From positions 2,790,001-2,854,000 of the forward strand of contig OZ244919.1 of assembly GCA_965221845.1 (NCBI GenBank): DNA of 64,000 nt, in the 5' to 3' direction. Below, piece after piece: positions 8,123 through 17,439 of the stretch; position 1 is the first letter of the stretch; every line of letters begins with the position of its first letter. The notes beneath the pieces are model-generated. The model was not told the DNA's origin. It saw only the letters and a list, made by a program, of their open reading frames with translations, and did no database searches. This DNA is from JAJEFO01 sp965221845. GTDB lineage: Bacteria > Pseudomonadota > Alphaproteobacteria > Rhodobacterales > Rhodobacteraceae. Both the position numbers and the translations under genes were made by a program.

Positions 8123-9018
8123 GCGCGGCACGGCCACGTTCCGGCGCGACACCGCGCCTGCGCCGCGAGGCGGAGGCTCTCGCCGCAACCTTTCCGCCCT
8201 TGCTGGCATCCGCCGAACGTCTTGCGGCGTGCATCATGCCGGGCGAGCACGGGCGCAGGCGGGTCGGGCCGGGCGACGAGTTCTGGCAGTACCGGCCAAG
8301 CGGCGCGGGCGACGAAATCGGCATGATCGACTGGCGGCGCTCGGCGCGCAGCGAGGACGCGCTGTTCGTGCGCGAGAAGGAATGGCAGGCCGTCCAGTCG
8401 GTGATGGTCTGGCTGGACATGGGCCGGTCCATGCATTTCGCGTCGTCAGGATCCTTGCCGAGCAAGATCGAGGTGGCGCGCAGGCTTGCGCTGGCGCTTG
8501 CAATCCTGCTGATGCGCGCGGGAGAGCGTGTCGGCCTCGCCAACGGCGGCCTGCCGCCGCGGAACGGCCATGCCCAGCTGATGCGCCTGAACAGCGCCAT
8601 GGCCGAGGGCGTCGATGCCAGCGACTACGCCGTGCCCGGGCTTGCGGACGCGCCTGCCCGGACGCGGGCCGTCCTGCTGTCGGACTTCCTCGGCGACCTG
8701 GGGCCGATCCGGGACGCCGTGAGCGCCGCTGCCGGCCGTGCCATCGACGGCGTTCTTCTTCAGGTCCTCGACCCGCAGGAGGAAGCCTTCCCGTTCGAGG
8801 GCCGCACGCTCTTTGAATCCATGGGCGGGACGCTTGCGCACGAGACCCTGAAGGCGGGCGAGCTTCGCGACCGCTACCTGCGGCGGCTGGCGGACAGGAA
8901 GGCCGAGCTGTCGGAGATTGCAAGGCTGGCGGGCTGGCAGTTCCATGCCTGCCGCACCGGATCCCCGGCCTCGGGGGCCCTGCTCTGGCTGTACATGGCC
9001 CTGGCCAGGGGACGTTGA
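8119..9018 (+). CDS. DUF58 domain protein
   Basis: 299 aa. The start is taken as the TTG at 8119, which overlaps the moxR stop in TTGA; the same frame is open further upstream inside moxR but does not look like protein there. The family's core motif is clear: GDEFWQYRPSGAGDEIGMIDWRRSAR is the conserved region, residues about 52–78. A VWA-like fold follows, with MVWLDMGRSMHF in the place of the metal-ion site. The C-terminus ends LWLYMALARGR. It works with the MoxR ATPase, probably as adaptor or substrate at the membrane. Confidence 0.88.
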   Translation: MSAARPRSGATPRLRREAEALAATFPPLLASAERLAACIMPGEHGRRRVGPGDEFWQYRPSGAGDEIGMIDWRRSARSEDALFVREKEWQAVQSVMVWLDMGRSMHFASSGSLPSKIEVARRLALALAILLMRAGERVGLANGGLPPRNGHAQLMRLNSAMAEGVDASDYAVPGLADAPARTRAVLLSDFLGDLGPIRDAVSAAAGRAIDGVLLQVLDPQEEAFPFEGRTLFESMGGTLAHETLKAGELRDRYLRRLADRKAELSEIARLAGWQFHACRTGSPASGALLWLYMALARGR

Positions 9019-9023
9019 CCGTG

Positions 9024-9095
9024 ATGCAGAGGCTGCTGGAGCTGGCTGGCGCTGCCCGGCCTGGCGTCCCGCTGACAGCCCGGAGCCGTGCCTGA
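9024..9095 (+). CDS. Possible 23-codon bridging ORF
   Basis: An ATG at 9024, a few bases after the DUF58 stop, opens a 23-codon frame (MQRLLELAGAARPGVPLTAR and three more residues). Its stop overlaps the start of the next gene in TGATG. It may serve only to carry ribosomes to the next start. GC-rich DNA produces such frames by chance, so this is weak. Confidence 0.2.
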   Translation: MQRLLELAGAARPGVPLTARSRA

Positions 9096-11857
9096 TGTGG
9101 ACGCTTGGACCCGTGGCATTCGCCAGCCCCTGGCTGCTCACGGGCCTTCTGCTGCTGCCGGTCCTGTGGATCCTGCTCCGAACCGTGCCGCCGGCGCCCG
9201 TCCGGCGGCTCTTTCCGGGCGTGGCCTTGCTGCTCGGCCTTGCGGACGACGAGATGCAGGCCGACCGGACGCCCTGGTGGCTGCTGCTGCTGCGGATGCT
9301 GGCGGTCGCGGCGGCGATCCTCGGGTTTGCGGATCCCGTCGCGGGTCCCCGCGCGGACACGGCGCGCGGCGGGCCTCTGCTGCTGCTGCTGGACGGAAGC
9401 TGGGCGGACGCGCAGGACTGGCAGAAGCGGAGCGCTCACGTCGAGAGCCTGCTCGGCGACGCGGCCGTTGCGGGCCGGGAGGCCGCCATCGTCTCGCTGA
9501 CCGACCTGCCGCCGCGCCCGGTCCTGCCGCTCCGCGCGGCAAGGAGCTGGCTGCCGGAGCTTCCGGGACTCGCGCCCCGGCCATGGATGCCGGACGGCCC
9601 TGCGGCGCTGTCCTGGCTGTCTCGGCTCGACGGCCGCTTTGACACGTTCTGGATTTCGGACGGGACCGCGCAGGACTGGCGGAGCGCGGCGCTGGCCGAG
9701 CTCCGGGCGCGCGGCGAGGTGTCCGTCTTCGAGTCCCGTCGTCCGGTCCTGGCGCTGAAGCCCGCCGTGACACGCGACGGGACTGTCCGGGTGCCGGCCG
9801 CGAGGAGCCGGAGCGAGGGGGCAGGCGCGGTGACGGTCGTCGCGCACGGCCTCGACCCCGGCGGCATCGAGCGGGAGCTGGCGCGTGTCGACGTCGAAAT
9901 CCCGGAAGGCGCGCGCGAGGCGGAGGCCGTTCTTTCGCTGCCGCCGGAGCTCACGAACAGGCTGACGCGCTTCGAGATCGAGGGAGTCCGTTCCGCCGGC
10001 GCCGTCAGCCTGGCGGATTACAGCCTTGGCCGCCGCCGGATAGCGGTCGTCGCCGCGCGCGACGAACGCGAGGGCGCGCGGCTCCTTTCGCCGACATACT
10101 ACCTCGAACAGGCGATGCGTCCGGGCGCCGAACTGATTCGCGGCGCGATTCGGGACATCGTCTTCGCCAACCCCGACGTGATCGTCCTCGCGGACGTGGC
10201 TTCGCTTGCCGGCGGCGATCACGACGCGATCGAGGAGTGGGTGCGCAACGGCGGCCTGCTGCTGCGGTTTGCCGGGCCGCGCCTTGCCGCGTCCGAAATC
10301 GGCCGTGAGGCAGAGGACGCCCTGCTGCCGGTGCGGCTTCGCGCGGGAGGACGCCGGGTCGGGGGGGCGATGAGCTGGGGCGAGCCCAAGCGGCTCCGGG
10401 CCTTTTCGGCAGCGAGCCCGTTCTTCGGGCTCACCGTCCCCGACGACGTCACCGTGTCAAGCCAGGTCGTGGCACAGCCGGACCCGGGCCTGGCCGAGCG
10501 GACGGTCGCCACGCTGACGGACGGCACGCCCCTCGTCACGCGCAAGCGCCTCGGCGACGGACAGGTCGTGCTGTTTCACGTGACGGCGAACGCGGACTGG
10601 TCGAGCCTGCCGCTGTCCGGCCTCTTCGTGCAGATGCTTGAACGGCTGGCTGTTTCCGCGCGAAGGACGTTGCCGGCAGCGGAGAGCCTTGAAGGCACGG
10701 TGTGGACGCTGGAGCGGCGCCTTGACGGGTTCGGCAATCTGGGCGCGGCTGCCGCTTTTGCAGGCGTCGACGGGGCGCGGCTGGTGACGGACGTTCCGGG
10801 CGCCGGCCTGCCGCCCGGCATCTATGCCGGCGAGGGCGGCAGCGTTGCGCTGAACGCGTTTGGCGAGGCGGGGCGGCTGGCAGCCGCTGTCTGGCCTGCC
10901 GACGTCCCGGTCGGGGAGTTCGCGGACTCCCGGGCGCTTCCCCTGAAGGGACCTCTTCTTTTCCTCGCGGCCCTGGTGTTCCTGTCCGACGTTCTTGCGA
11001 CCCTCTGGCAGTCGGGCCGCATGCCGCGGCCGGGCGCGGTGACCGGACTGGCCGCCGCCCTGCTGTGGCCCGCGGCGCCTGCCCCTGCGCAGGGGCAGGA
11101 CTTCGAGCGGCTTGTCGCGGCGGCGTCGAAAGTGACGCTTGCGCATGTCATCACCGGCGATGCGGAAGTGGACCGGGCGGCCGAGGCGGGCTTGAGGGGC
11201 CTGTCGAACGTTCTCTTGCAGAGAACGTCGATAGATCCCGGCGAGCCGGTCGGCGTGGATCTCGAGACGGACGAACTCTCGGTCTTTCCGTTCCTGTACT
11301 GGCCGGTGACCGCGGCGCAGCCGCGCCCCTCGGCCGACGCATACGAGAAGCTCAACCGGTATCTCAGGTCGGGGGGCCTGATCCACTTCGACACGCGGGA
11401 TGCTGGCGTTCCCGGGCCCGGGTCGGGAGGTCCGCGTGCGGCCAGGCTGAGACAGCTGGCGATGTCGCTCGACGTCCCCCCGCTTGAGCCAATCCCCCGC
11501 GATCATGTCCTGACGCGAAGCTTCTACCTGCTGCAGGACTTTCCCGGCCGTCACGCCGGACGCGATGTCTGGGTCGAGGCGGCGCCTGCCGACGCCTTTC
11601 GGGCCGAGGGCATGCCGTTCAGGAACCTCAACGACAACGTGACGCCGGTGGTGATCGGAGGGAACGACTGGGCCGCGGCGTGGGCCATGGACACGCAGGG
11701 GCGGCCCATGTTTCCGGTGGGCCGCGCCGATTCCGGCGAGCGCCAGCGCGAGATCGCCTACCGCTTCGGGGTCAACCTGATCATGTACGTCCTGACAGGC
11801 AACTACAAGTCGGACCAGGTCCATGTGCCGGCCCTGCTGGACAGGCTGGGACAATGA
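9095..11857 (+). CDS. BatA-like N-terminal plus DUF4159 membrane protein
   Basis: 920 aa. The frame is open further upstream, but the protein starts at ATG 9095: MWTLGPVAFASPWLLTGLLL is the two-helix BatA-type N-terminal segment, with a second membrane pair at WWLLLLRMLAVAAAILGFAD. The middle resembles VWA and glutamine-amidotransferase-like folds. A third membrane stretch, LLFLAALVFLSDVLATLW, precedes the C-terminal DUF4159 domain (LRGLSNVLLQRTSIDPGEPV, FLYWPVTAAQPRPS, GGLIHFDTRDAG). DUF4159 proteins are expected to face the periplasm. Length and domain order match the alphaproteobacterial form. Function is not established; the operon implies cooperation with MoxR and DUF58. Confidence 0.88.
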   Translation: MWTLGPVAFASPWLLTGLLLLPVLWILLRTVPPAPVRRLFPGVALLLGLADDEMQADRTPWWLLLLRMLAVAAAILGFADPVAGPRADTARGGPLLLLLDGSWADAQDWQKRSAHVESLLGDAAVAGREAAIVSLTDLPPRPVLPLRAARSWLPELPGLAPRPWMPDGPAALSWLSRLDGRFDTFWISDGTAQDWRSAALAELRARGEVSVFESRRPVLALKPAVTRDGTVRVPAARSRSEGAGAVTVVAHGLDPGGIERELARVDVEIPEGAREAEAVLSLPPELTNRLTRFEIEGVRSAGAVSLADYSLGRRRIAVVAARDEREGARLLSPTYYLEQAMRPGAELIRGAIRDIVFANPDVIVLADVASLAGGDHDAIEEWVRNGGLLLRFAGPRLAASEIGREAEDALLPVRLRAGGRRVGGAMSWGEPKRLRAFSAASPFFGLTVPDDVTVSSQVVAQPDPGLAERTVATLTDGTPLVTRKRLGDGQVVLFHVTANADWSSLPLSGLFVQMLERLAVSARRTLPAAESLEGTVWTLERRLDGFGNLGAAAAFAGVDGARLVTDVPGAGLPPGIYAGEGGSVALNAFGEAGRLAAAVWPADVPVGEFADSRALPLKGPLLFLAALVFLSDVLATLWQSGRMPRPGAVTGLAAALLWPAAPAPAQGQDFERLVAAASKVTLAHVITGDAEVDRAAEAGLRGLSNVLLQRTSIDPGEPVGVDLETDELSVFPFLYWPVTAAQPRPSADAYEKLNRYLRSGGLIHFDTRDAGVPGPGSGGPRAARLRQLAMSLDVPPLEPIPRDHVLTRSFYLLQDFPGRHAGRDVWVEAAPADAFRAEGMPFRNLNDNVTPVVIGGNDWAAAWAMDTQGRPMFPVGRADSGERQREIAYRFGVNLIMYVLTGNYKSDQVHVPALLDRLGQ

Positions 11858-12102
11858 CGCGTCCGGAGGGCCTCCCGCCGGCCGGAAAGCGGCTCCCGCA
11901 CTCCCCGACGCGGAACCTCACGGCTCGCCGCCATGACCTGCGTCCGTCGCCGGGCGGAAGCGCCGGTCCCGCCGGACGCCTCGCGCCGCCGTCCCTTCGC
12001 AGCGCGCGCCGCTTCCGCCGGCCTGCGACGCCGGCATTCCGCACGTCGGTCGTCCTGCCGCCGCCCCGGGCGCGTGTCGGGCAGCTTCGGGGAGGCGTCT
12101 GA
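11854..12102 (+). CDS. Possible 82-codon basic, proline-rich ORF
   Basis: The ATG at 11854 overlaps the preceding stop (ATGA), and the frame ends three bases before the ATG of the next gene, so it fills the gap exactly. The product would be rich in Arg and Pro (MTRPEGLPPAGKRLPHSPTR at the start) and matches no family I know. The fit suggests translational coupling. The composition is what a random GC-rich frame gives, so it may not be a real protein. Confidence 0.25.
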   Translation: MTRPEGLPPAGKRLPHSPTRNLTARRHDLRPSPGGSAGPAGRLAPPSLRSARRFRRPATPAFRTSVVLPPPRARVGQLRGGV

Positions 12103-12105
12103 GCG

Positions 12106-14184
12106 ATGCAGGTCGTCCGCAGCATCCTCTTCGAGCCGTTGCTTCCGTGGGCGGCGCTGTGGCCCCTGGCTGCAGTTTCGCTCGCCCTTGTCGCCGTCGC
12201 CGTCCGGGGCGGCCTTTCCGGCTGGTGGCTCCGCGGGATCGCGCTGTCGCTGCTTCTGACGGCGCTCGCGAACCCGTCGGCCCAGGTCGAGGAGCGGGAA
12301 CCGCTTTCGGACGCGGTCCTTCTGGTGGTCGACGAAAGCGCCAGCCAGGGCGTCGGCATTCGTCCTGAACAGGTTGCGGAAGCGGCCGCGAGAGTCGAGC
12401 AGGAGCTCGCGGCTCTCGGCAATGTCAGGCTCCGCGTCGTCAAGGTGGGGGACGGCGAGGGCAATCGCGGCACGCTCCTGATGAAGGCGATGGCCGACGC
12501 GGTCGCAAGCGAACCGCTTGGGCGTCTTGCAGGCGCGATTCTCGTGAGCGACGGACAGGTGCATGACATCGACCACCTGCCGGACCTTCCTGCGCCCATG
12601 CACCTGCTGATGACCGGGCAGGACGGGGACTGGGACCGCCGCCTCCTGATCCGCAGCGCTCCGGCGTTCGCGATCATCGACGAGCCGGTCGCCCTGACAC
12701 TGAGGGTCGAGGATCAGGGAGCGGTTCCGGCGGGCGTTCCCGAGACGGCCGAGATCAGCGTTTCCATTGACGGCGGAGCGCCGGACCGGTTCGGCGTGCC
12801 GGTCGGCCGGGACGTCGAGCTTTCGGTGACGCTCCGGCATGGCGGCATGAACGTCATCCGGTTCGGGCTGCCCGAACGGCAGGGCGAACTGACAGCGCGC
12901 AACAACGCGGCGGTCGTGCAGGTCAACGGCGTGCGGGACCGCTTGCGGGTGCTGCTTGTCTCCGGCCAGCCGCATGCGGGCGAGCGAACATGGCGCAACC
13001 TCCTGAAATCGGACGCCTCAGTGGATCTGGTGCACTTCACCATCCTGCGCCCGCCCGAAAAGCGGGACGGGGTCCCGGTGAACGAGCTCAGCCTGATCGC
13101 CTTCCCGACGCGCGAGCTTTTCCTGGACAAGGTCGACGAGTTCGACCTGATCATTCTCGACCGCTACAGGCTGCGCGGCATCATGCCGGCGGCCTATCTC
13201 GACAGCATCAGGCAGCATGTCGAGGACGGAGGCGCGCTTCTGGTCGCCGCAGGCCCGGATTTCGCGACGGCCGGGTCGATCTACCATTCGCCGCTTGCCG
13301 AGATCCTCCCGGCCACGCCAAGCGGGCTGGTGCGGGAATCCGCCTACCTGCCGAGGGTCACGGACATCGGCCATCGCCATCCGGTGACCGAGGGCCTGGA
13401 GCCGGTCAAGGATGCGGCGGCCCGGGCCGGGCGGCCCTGGGGCCGGTGGCTCCGCCAGATCGACGTCGCCGCGAAGGGCGACGGCCATGCGCTCATGAAG
13501 GGCCTGGACGACGCGCCGCTGCTCGTTGTCGACCGGGTCGGGGACGGCCGCGTCGCGCTTCTCGCGTCGGATCATGCCTGGCTCTGGACGCGGGGATTCG
13601 AGGGCGGCGGCCCGCATCTGGAGCTCCTCAGGCGGCTGGCGCACTGGATGATGAAGGAGCCCGACCTCGAGGAGGAGGCGTTGACCGCGGTTTCGGAAGG
13701 CCTGACCATGACCGTCACGCGCCGGACGATCGGCGAGGACGTCGGAGACGTCGAGGTCGTCGGGCCGGACGGGGAAGTCGCCTTGCTGCCGCTGGAGGAG
13801 GTCGCGCCCGGCCGCTACCTGGCGACCTGGGAGGCGCCCGAGGCGGGGCTTTACCGGCTGAGGGAGGGCGATCAGGAAGGCGTTGCGGCACTTGGACCGG
13901 CGGCGGTGAAGGAGTTCGGGGCGATGATCGCCAGCGACGCGCTCCTGGCGGATCCCGTGGCGGAAACGCGCGGCGGCGTGCACAGGCTCGCCGAAGGCGT
14001 GCCGGACATCCGACGGGTGCGGCAGGGCCAGGTCGCGTCGGGACGCGGCTGGATCGGGATCACGCCCCGCGATGCCTACCTGACGGCGGACATCCGCGTC
14101 TCGCCGCTGCTCCCGGCATGGACGATGCTGCTGCTGGCCTTGCTCCTGATGGCCGGCGCCTGGTTCAGGGAAGGAAGGCGATAG
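12106..14184 (+). CDS. Large membrane protein with glutamine-amidotransferase-like domain
   Basis: 692 aa. GGGGAGG precedes the ATG. Two N-terminal membrane helices (ALWPLAAVSLALVAVAVRGG and LRGIALSLLLTALANPS) are followed by a VWA-like domain (LLVVDESASQGVG, GAILVSDGQVHD), then a class I amidotransferase-like fold (RVLLVSGQPHAGERTW, FDLIILDRYRLRG, VEDGGALLVAAGPDF). A final helix, AWTMLLLALLLMAGAWF, anchors the C-terminus. I see no clear catalytic Cys/His pair, so enzymatic activity is doubtful. It is the last gene of the moxR operon. Confidence 0.82.
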   Translation: MQVVRSILFEPLLPWAALWPLAAVSLALVAVAVRGGLSGWWLRGIALSLLLTALANPSAQVEEREPLSDAVLLVVDESASQGVGIRPEQVAEAAARVEQELAALGNVRLRVVKVGDGEGNRGTLLMKAMADAVASEPLGRLAGAILVSDGQVHDIDHLPDLPAPMHLLMTGQDGDWDRRLLIRSAPAFAIIDEPVALTLRVEDQGAVPAGVPETAEISVSIDGGAPDRFGVPVGRDVELSVTLRHGGMNVIRFGLPERQGELTARNNAAVVQVNGVRDRLRVLLVSGQPHAGERTWRNLLKSDASVDLVHFTILRPPEKRDGVPVNELSLIAFPTRELFLDKVDEFDLIILDRYRLRGIMPAAYLDSIRQHVEDGGALLVAAGPDFATAGSIYHSPLAEILPATPSGLVRESAYLPRVTDIGHRHPVTEGLEPVKDAAARAGRPWGRWLRQIDVAAKGDGHALMKGLDDAPLLVVDRVGDGRVALLASDHAWLWTRGFEGGGPHLELLRRLAHWMMKEPDLEEEALTAVSEGLTMTVTRRTIGEDVGDVEVVGPDGEVALLPLEEVAPGRYLATWEAPEAGLYRLREGDQEGVAALGPAAVKEFGAMIASDALLADPVAETRGGVHRLAEGVPDIRRVRQGQVASGRGWIGITPRDAYLTADIRVSPLLPAWTMLLLALLLMAGAWFREGRR

Positions 14185-14222
14185 GAGGCGGCTGTCGCCG
14201 GGTCGCGCTGGCGCGCCCTTCG

Positions 14223-15452
14223 CTACTCGGCGGCTCGCAGTGCCGTGCCCGCGGTGTCGGAATAGAGGTAGTCCCGCGTTATCGGAACCGAATCGGCCCG
14301 GCGCGACAGCTGGATCTGAAACACGCCCTGGCGCCGCAGCCGGAACGTCTGCTCGCAGGCGACGAGGTAGAACTTCCACATTCTCACGAAGCGCTCGTCG
14401 TACATCTCGATGACCCTCTCGGCGTTCGCGACGAACCGGTCGAACCAGTGACGGAGCGTGTAGGCATAGTGGAGCCTGAGGGACTCGACGTCCGCGATCC
14501 AGAGGTTCTGCCGCTCGACCGAGGCCGCGATTTCCGAAAGGCTTGGCACGTAGCCTCCGGGAAAGATGTACCTGGCGATCCACGGGTTGGTTGCGCGCGG
14601 CGTCTCGGAGACTCCGATGGAATGGATGAGCGCGATCCCGTCGGGGGAAAGGAGATCGCGCACGGAACGGAAATAGGCGTCAAAGTAAGGCAGCCCGACA
14701 TGTTCGAACATCCCGACCGACACGATCCGGTCGAACTGTCCCGAGACGTCGCGGTAGTCGGTCATCCGGAACTCGGCCTGCCGCTCGAGGCCTTCGGCCC
14801 GCGCACGCTCCTGCGCGACCAGGAGCTGCTCCCTGGAGAGCGTGATGCCAAGGACGCGCGCGCCATGATCCCGCGCGAGGGTGAGGCCCATTCCGCCCCA
14901 GCCGCAGCCGATGTCGAGCACGCGCATTCCCGGCTTGAGTCCGAGCTTGCGGGCAATGTGGGCCTTCTTCTGCTCCTGCGCGAGTTCAAGCGTGTCGTCG
15001 GGCGACCGGAAATAGGCGCAGGAATACTGCCGGTCCGCATCGAGGAACAGCGCGTAGAGCTCGCCTGACATGTCGTAGTGATGCGCGACGTTCCTGACGG
15101 AAATGCGGCCGGCATTGCGCTGCATGAATCGTCTGAAGGCGGTGCGAAGCCCGATGTGCGCGTGCTGCCACCAGGCGCGGTTCGGGTCGTCGAGGTTGCG
15201 GAAGAGCAGCTCGAAGAAACCGTGAAGGTCGTCATTCTCGACGGCAAGCGTTCCGTTCATGTAGCCTTCGCCGACCGCGAGCTCCGGGTTGAGCACCAGG
15301 CTCCGGACAGTGGCGTCGTCCGCAAGCGACACCCGCGCCTGCGGTCCCTTGCCGTCGCCGAACGTGAGCGGCGTGCCGTCCGGCAGCTCGACCGTCAGCA
15401 GGCCGGTCCGGACGGCCTTGCCTAGCGCGATGTCGAGGGCTTTCGCCCACAT
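14223..15452 (-). CDS. cfa: Cyclopropane-fatty-acyl-phospholipid synthase
   Basis: 409 aa, close to the usual 380–410. It transfers a methylene group from S-adenosylmethionine to double bonds of membrane phospholipid acyl chains. The SAM-binding loop is VLDIGCGWGGMGLTLA, followed by GVTLS-like GITLSREQ. Further family stretches are HYDMSGELYALFLD and YSCAYF near residues 130–150, FDRIVSVGMFEHVG, and YIFPGGYVPS. The N-terminal lipid-binding domain is present. The gene is convergent with the moxR operon (the stops are 38 bases apart) and followed upstream by trpB on the same strand; the 200-base gap suggests its own promoter. Confidence 0.93.
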   Translation of the reverse strand: MWAKALDIALGKAVRTGLLTVELPDGTPLTFGDGKGPQARVSLADDATVRSLVLNPELAVGEGYMNGTLAVENDDLHGFFELLFRNLDDPNRAWWQHAHIGLRTAFRRFMQRNAGRISVRNVAHHYDMSGELYALFLDADRQYSCAYFRSPDDTLELAQEQKKAHIARKLGLKPGMRVLDIGCGWGGMGLTLARDHGARVLGITLSREQLLVAQERARAEGLERQAEFRMTDYRDVSGQFDRIVSVGMFEHVGLPYFDAYFRSVRDLLSPDGIALIHSIGVSETPRATNPWIARYIFPGGYVPSLSEIAASVERQNLWIADVESLRLHYAYTLRHWFDRFVANAERVIEMYDERFVRMWKFYLVACEQTFRLRRQGVFQIQLSRRADSVPITRDYLYSDTAGTALRAAE

Positions 15453-15655
15453 GTCTCAGTCCTCGCGTGAACCGGCTTGCAGGCCCTGCATTCTATCGAT
15501 TTGCGGCGAGGCTGCAACGCCTTGCCGAGGGATCGGAGGACGGAAGCGCGAGGCCTTCCGCGACGAGGCTTGCCGCGCCGGCGGGCGCTTCCCGGGGCGG
15601 GGGCGTGACGGCCTCGGGGGCCTCGCCTGCGCGGGTGCCGGGGCGGATGCCCGCC

Positions 15656-16888
15656 TCAGCCGGATCCGTCCATGTTCCAGTCAAGCGCCCTGGCAACCGT
15701 GAAGATGTCCTTGTCGCCCCGGCCGCACATGTTCATGCACATGACGTGATCACCCGGCAGTCCGGGCGCGACTTTCGCCACGTGGGCCAGCGCATGGCTC
15801 GGCTCAAGCGCCGGGATGATGCCCTCCGTCTCGCAGGACAGCCGGAACGCCTCGAGCGCCTCGCTGTCGGTGACCGAAACGTATTCGGCGCGGCCGGTTT
15901 CGTGGAGCCAGGCGTGCTCGGGCCCGACGCCGGGATAGTCCAGTCCCGCGGAAATGCTGTAGCCTTCGAGAATCTGCCCGTCGCCGTCCTGCAGCAGGTA
16001 CGTCCGGTTGCCGTGCAGGACGCCGGGGCGCCCGCCGGCGAGGGAGGCGCAGTGCTCCATCCGGTCGTCCACGCCCTTGCCGCCCGCCTCGACGCCGATG
16101 ATGCGCACGTTCCTGTCGTCGAGGAACGCATGGAAGAGGCCCATGGCGTTCGAGCCGCCCCCGATCGCGGCGATGAGCGTGTCGGGCAGGCGGCCCTCGG
16201 CCTCCATCATCTGGGCGCGCGCCTCCTTGCCGATGACGGCCTGGAAGTCGCGCACCATTGCCGGATAGGGGTGAGGCCCTGCCACCGTGCCGATGCAGTA
16301 GAACGTGTCACGCACATGGGTGACCCAGTCGCGAAGCGCGTCGTTCATCGCGTCCTTCAGGGTGCCCCGGCCCGAGGTTACCGGCACCACTTCGGCTCCG
16401 AGAAGCTTCATGCGGAAGACGTTCGGCCTCTGCCTTTCGACATCATGCGCGCCCATGTAGACCACGCACTTCAGGCCGAACCTTGCGCAGACCGTGGCCG
16501 TGGCCACCCCGTGCTGTCCGGCCCCGGTTTCCGCGATGATTCGGGTCTTTCCCATGCGGCGCGCCAGGATGATCTGGCCGAGCACGTTGTTGATCTTGTG
16601 CGCTCCGGTGTGGTTGAGCTCGTCGCGCTTCATGTAGACCTTCGCGCCGCCGAGGCGCTCGGTCAGGCGCTCCGCGAAGTAGAGTGGCGACGGGCGTCCG
16701 ACGTAGTTGGCCCAGAGATGGTGCATCTCGTCCCAGAACGCCTGATCCGTCTTCGCCTTCTCGTACTCGGCTTCAAGCTCGAGGACGAGCGGCATCAGCG
16801 TTTCGCTGACGAACCGGCCCCCGAACGTGCCGAAGCGGCCGCTCTCGTCGGGGCCGGTCTTGAAACTGTTGATGCGCTCGCCGGACAT
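15656..16888 (-). CDS. trpB: Tryptophan synthase beta chain
   Basis: 410 aa. It condenses indole with serine to give tryptophan, as the PLP-bearing half of the alpha2beta2 complex. The PLP lysine is K98 in HTGAHKIN, the phosphate loop is GGGSNAMG, and EAGGKG and the C-terminal MCGRGDKDI stretches are present. The start at 16888 (MSGERINSFK) is the conserved one; the frame is open for another 77 codons upstream but that part does not look like TrpB. No trpA or trpF is adjacent, so the trp genes are dispersed here or continue outside the window. Confidence 0.95.
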   Translation of the reverse strand: MSGERINSFKTGPDESGRFGTFGGRFVSETLMPLVLELEAEYEKAKTDQAFWDEMHHLWANYVGRPSPLYFAERLTERLGGAKVYMKRDELNHTGAHKINNVLGQIILARRMGKTRIIAETGAGQHGVATATVCARFGLKCVVYMGAHDVERQRPNVFRMKLLGAEVVPVTSGRGTLKDAMNDALRDWVTHVRDTFYCIGTVAGPHPYPAMVRDFQAVIGKEARAQMMEAEGRLPDTLIAAIGGGSNAMGLFHAFLDDRNVRIIGVEAGGKGVDDRMEHCASLAGGRPGVLHGNRTYLLQDGDGQILEGYSISAGLDYPGVGPEHAWLHETGRAEYVSVTDSEALEAFRLSCETEGIIPALEPSHALAHVAKVAPGLPGDHVMCMNMCGRGDKDIFTVARALDWNMDGSG

Positions 16889-17192
16889 GGACGCCTTCGC
16901 TGATCTGGCTGCAGGGATGTATCTTCGCGCCGCGGGCGAGGCAAGGCTTGCGCCGCACGGATTCCCGTTGGCCAGGCATGATGCAATGTCGCGGCGACGG
17001 ACCGGACGATTCGCCGGGGCCGCGTTGCGGGGCGGGGGAAGCGGAGGAATGCGATCCGGCCCTGCGGTCTCCCGCGCCTGCAGCCCGCAGGGAGCCGGCG
17101 CCGCCAACTGCCTGGCCATGACGGGCGTGCCCGCGGCGTCCTGATGGCGCCCCGGCCGCCGCGCGGGCTGGCCTCATGAAGGGCGGAGGGCC

Positions 17193-17430
17193 ATGGCGAG
17201 CGTCATGATCCGCGATCTCGATGACGGCATGAAGACGCGGCTGCGCGGGCGGGCGGCAGCGGCCGTTCCATGGACGAGGGGGCGTGGCTGATCCTGCGCC
17301 AGGCCGTCCAGCGAAAGAACGCCCCGCGCAATCCGGCGGCCGCCGTTCGCGCCCGGATTGCGCCCCTCGGCGGCGCGGGCCTGGAGCTGCCGCCGTGCGG
17401 GCCGATGCGCCGGCATCTCGTTCGAGTGAG
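17193..17430 (+). pseudogene. Decayed FitA-like antitoxin
   Basis: After a GGAGGG site the frame reads MASVMIRDLDDGMKTRLRGR, close to MASITIRNLDDDVKTRLRVQ of the intact antitoxin at 18629. The frame then fails near 17263; one base away it resumes SMDEGAWLILRQAVQRKN, matching SMEEEARRILRDAVGRRP. It is a ribbon-helix-helix antitoxin gene broken by a frameshift. It sits directly upstream of a toxin relic in the normal order. Confidence 0.75.
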
Positions 17431-17439
17431 GCGACGGCG

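Noticed and set aside
8234..10222. A 662-codon open frame on the minus strand
   Set aside because: It lies opposite DUF58 and DUF4159 genes, has low-complexity basic composition and no domain; a by-product of high GC content.
16889..17192. trp leader peptide or attenuator upstream of trpB
   Set aside because: No short frame with tandem Trp codons and no paired hairpins were seen before the trpB start.
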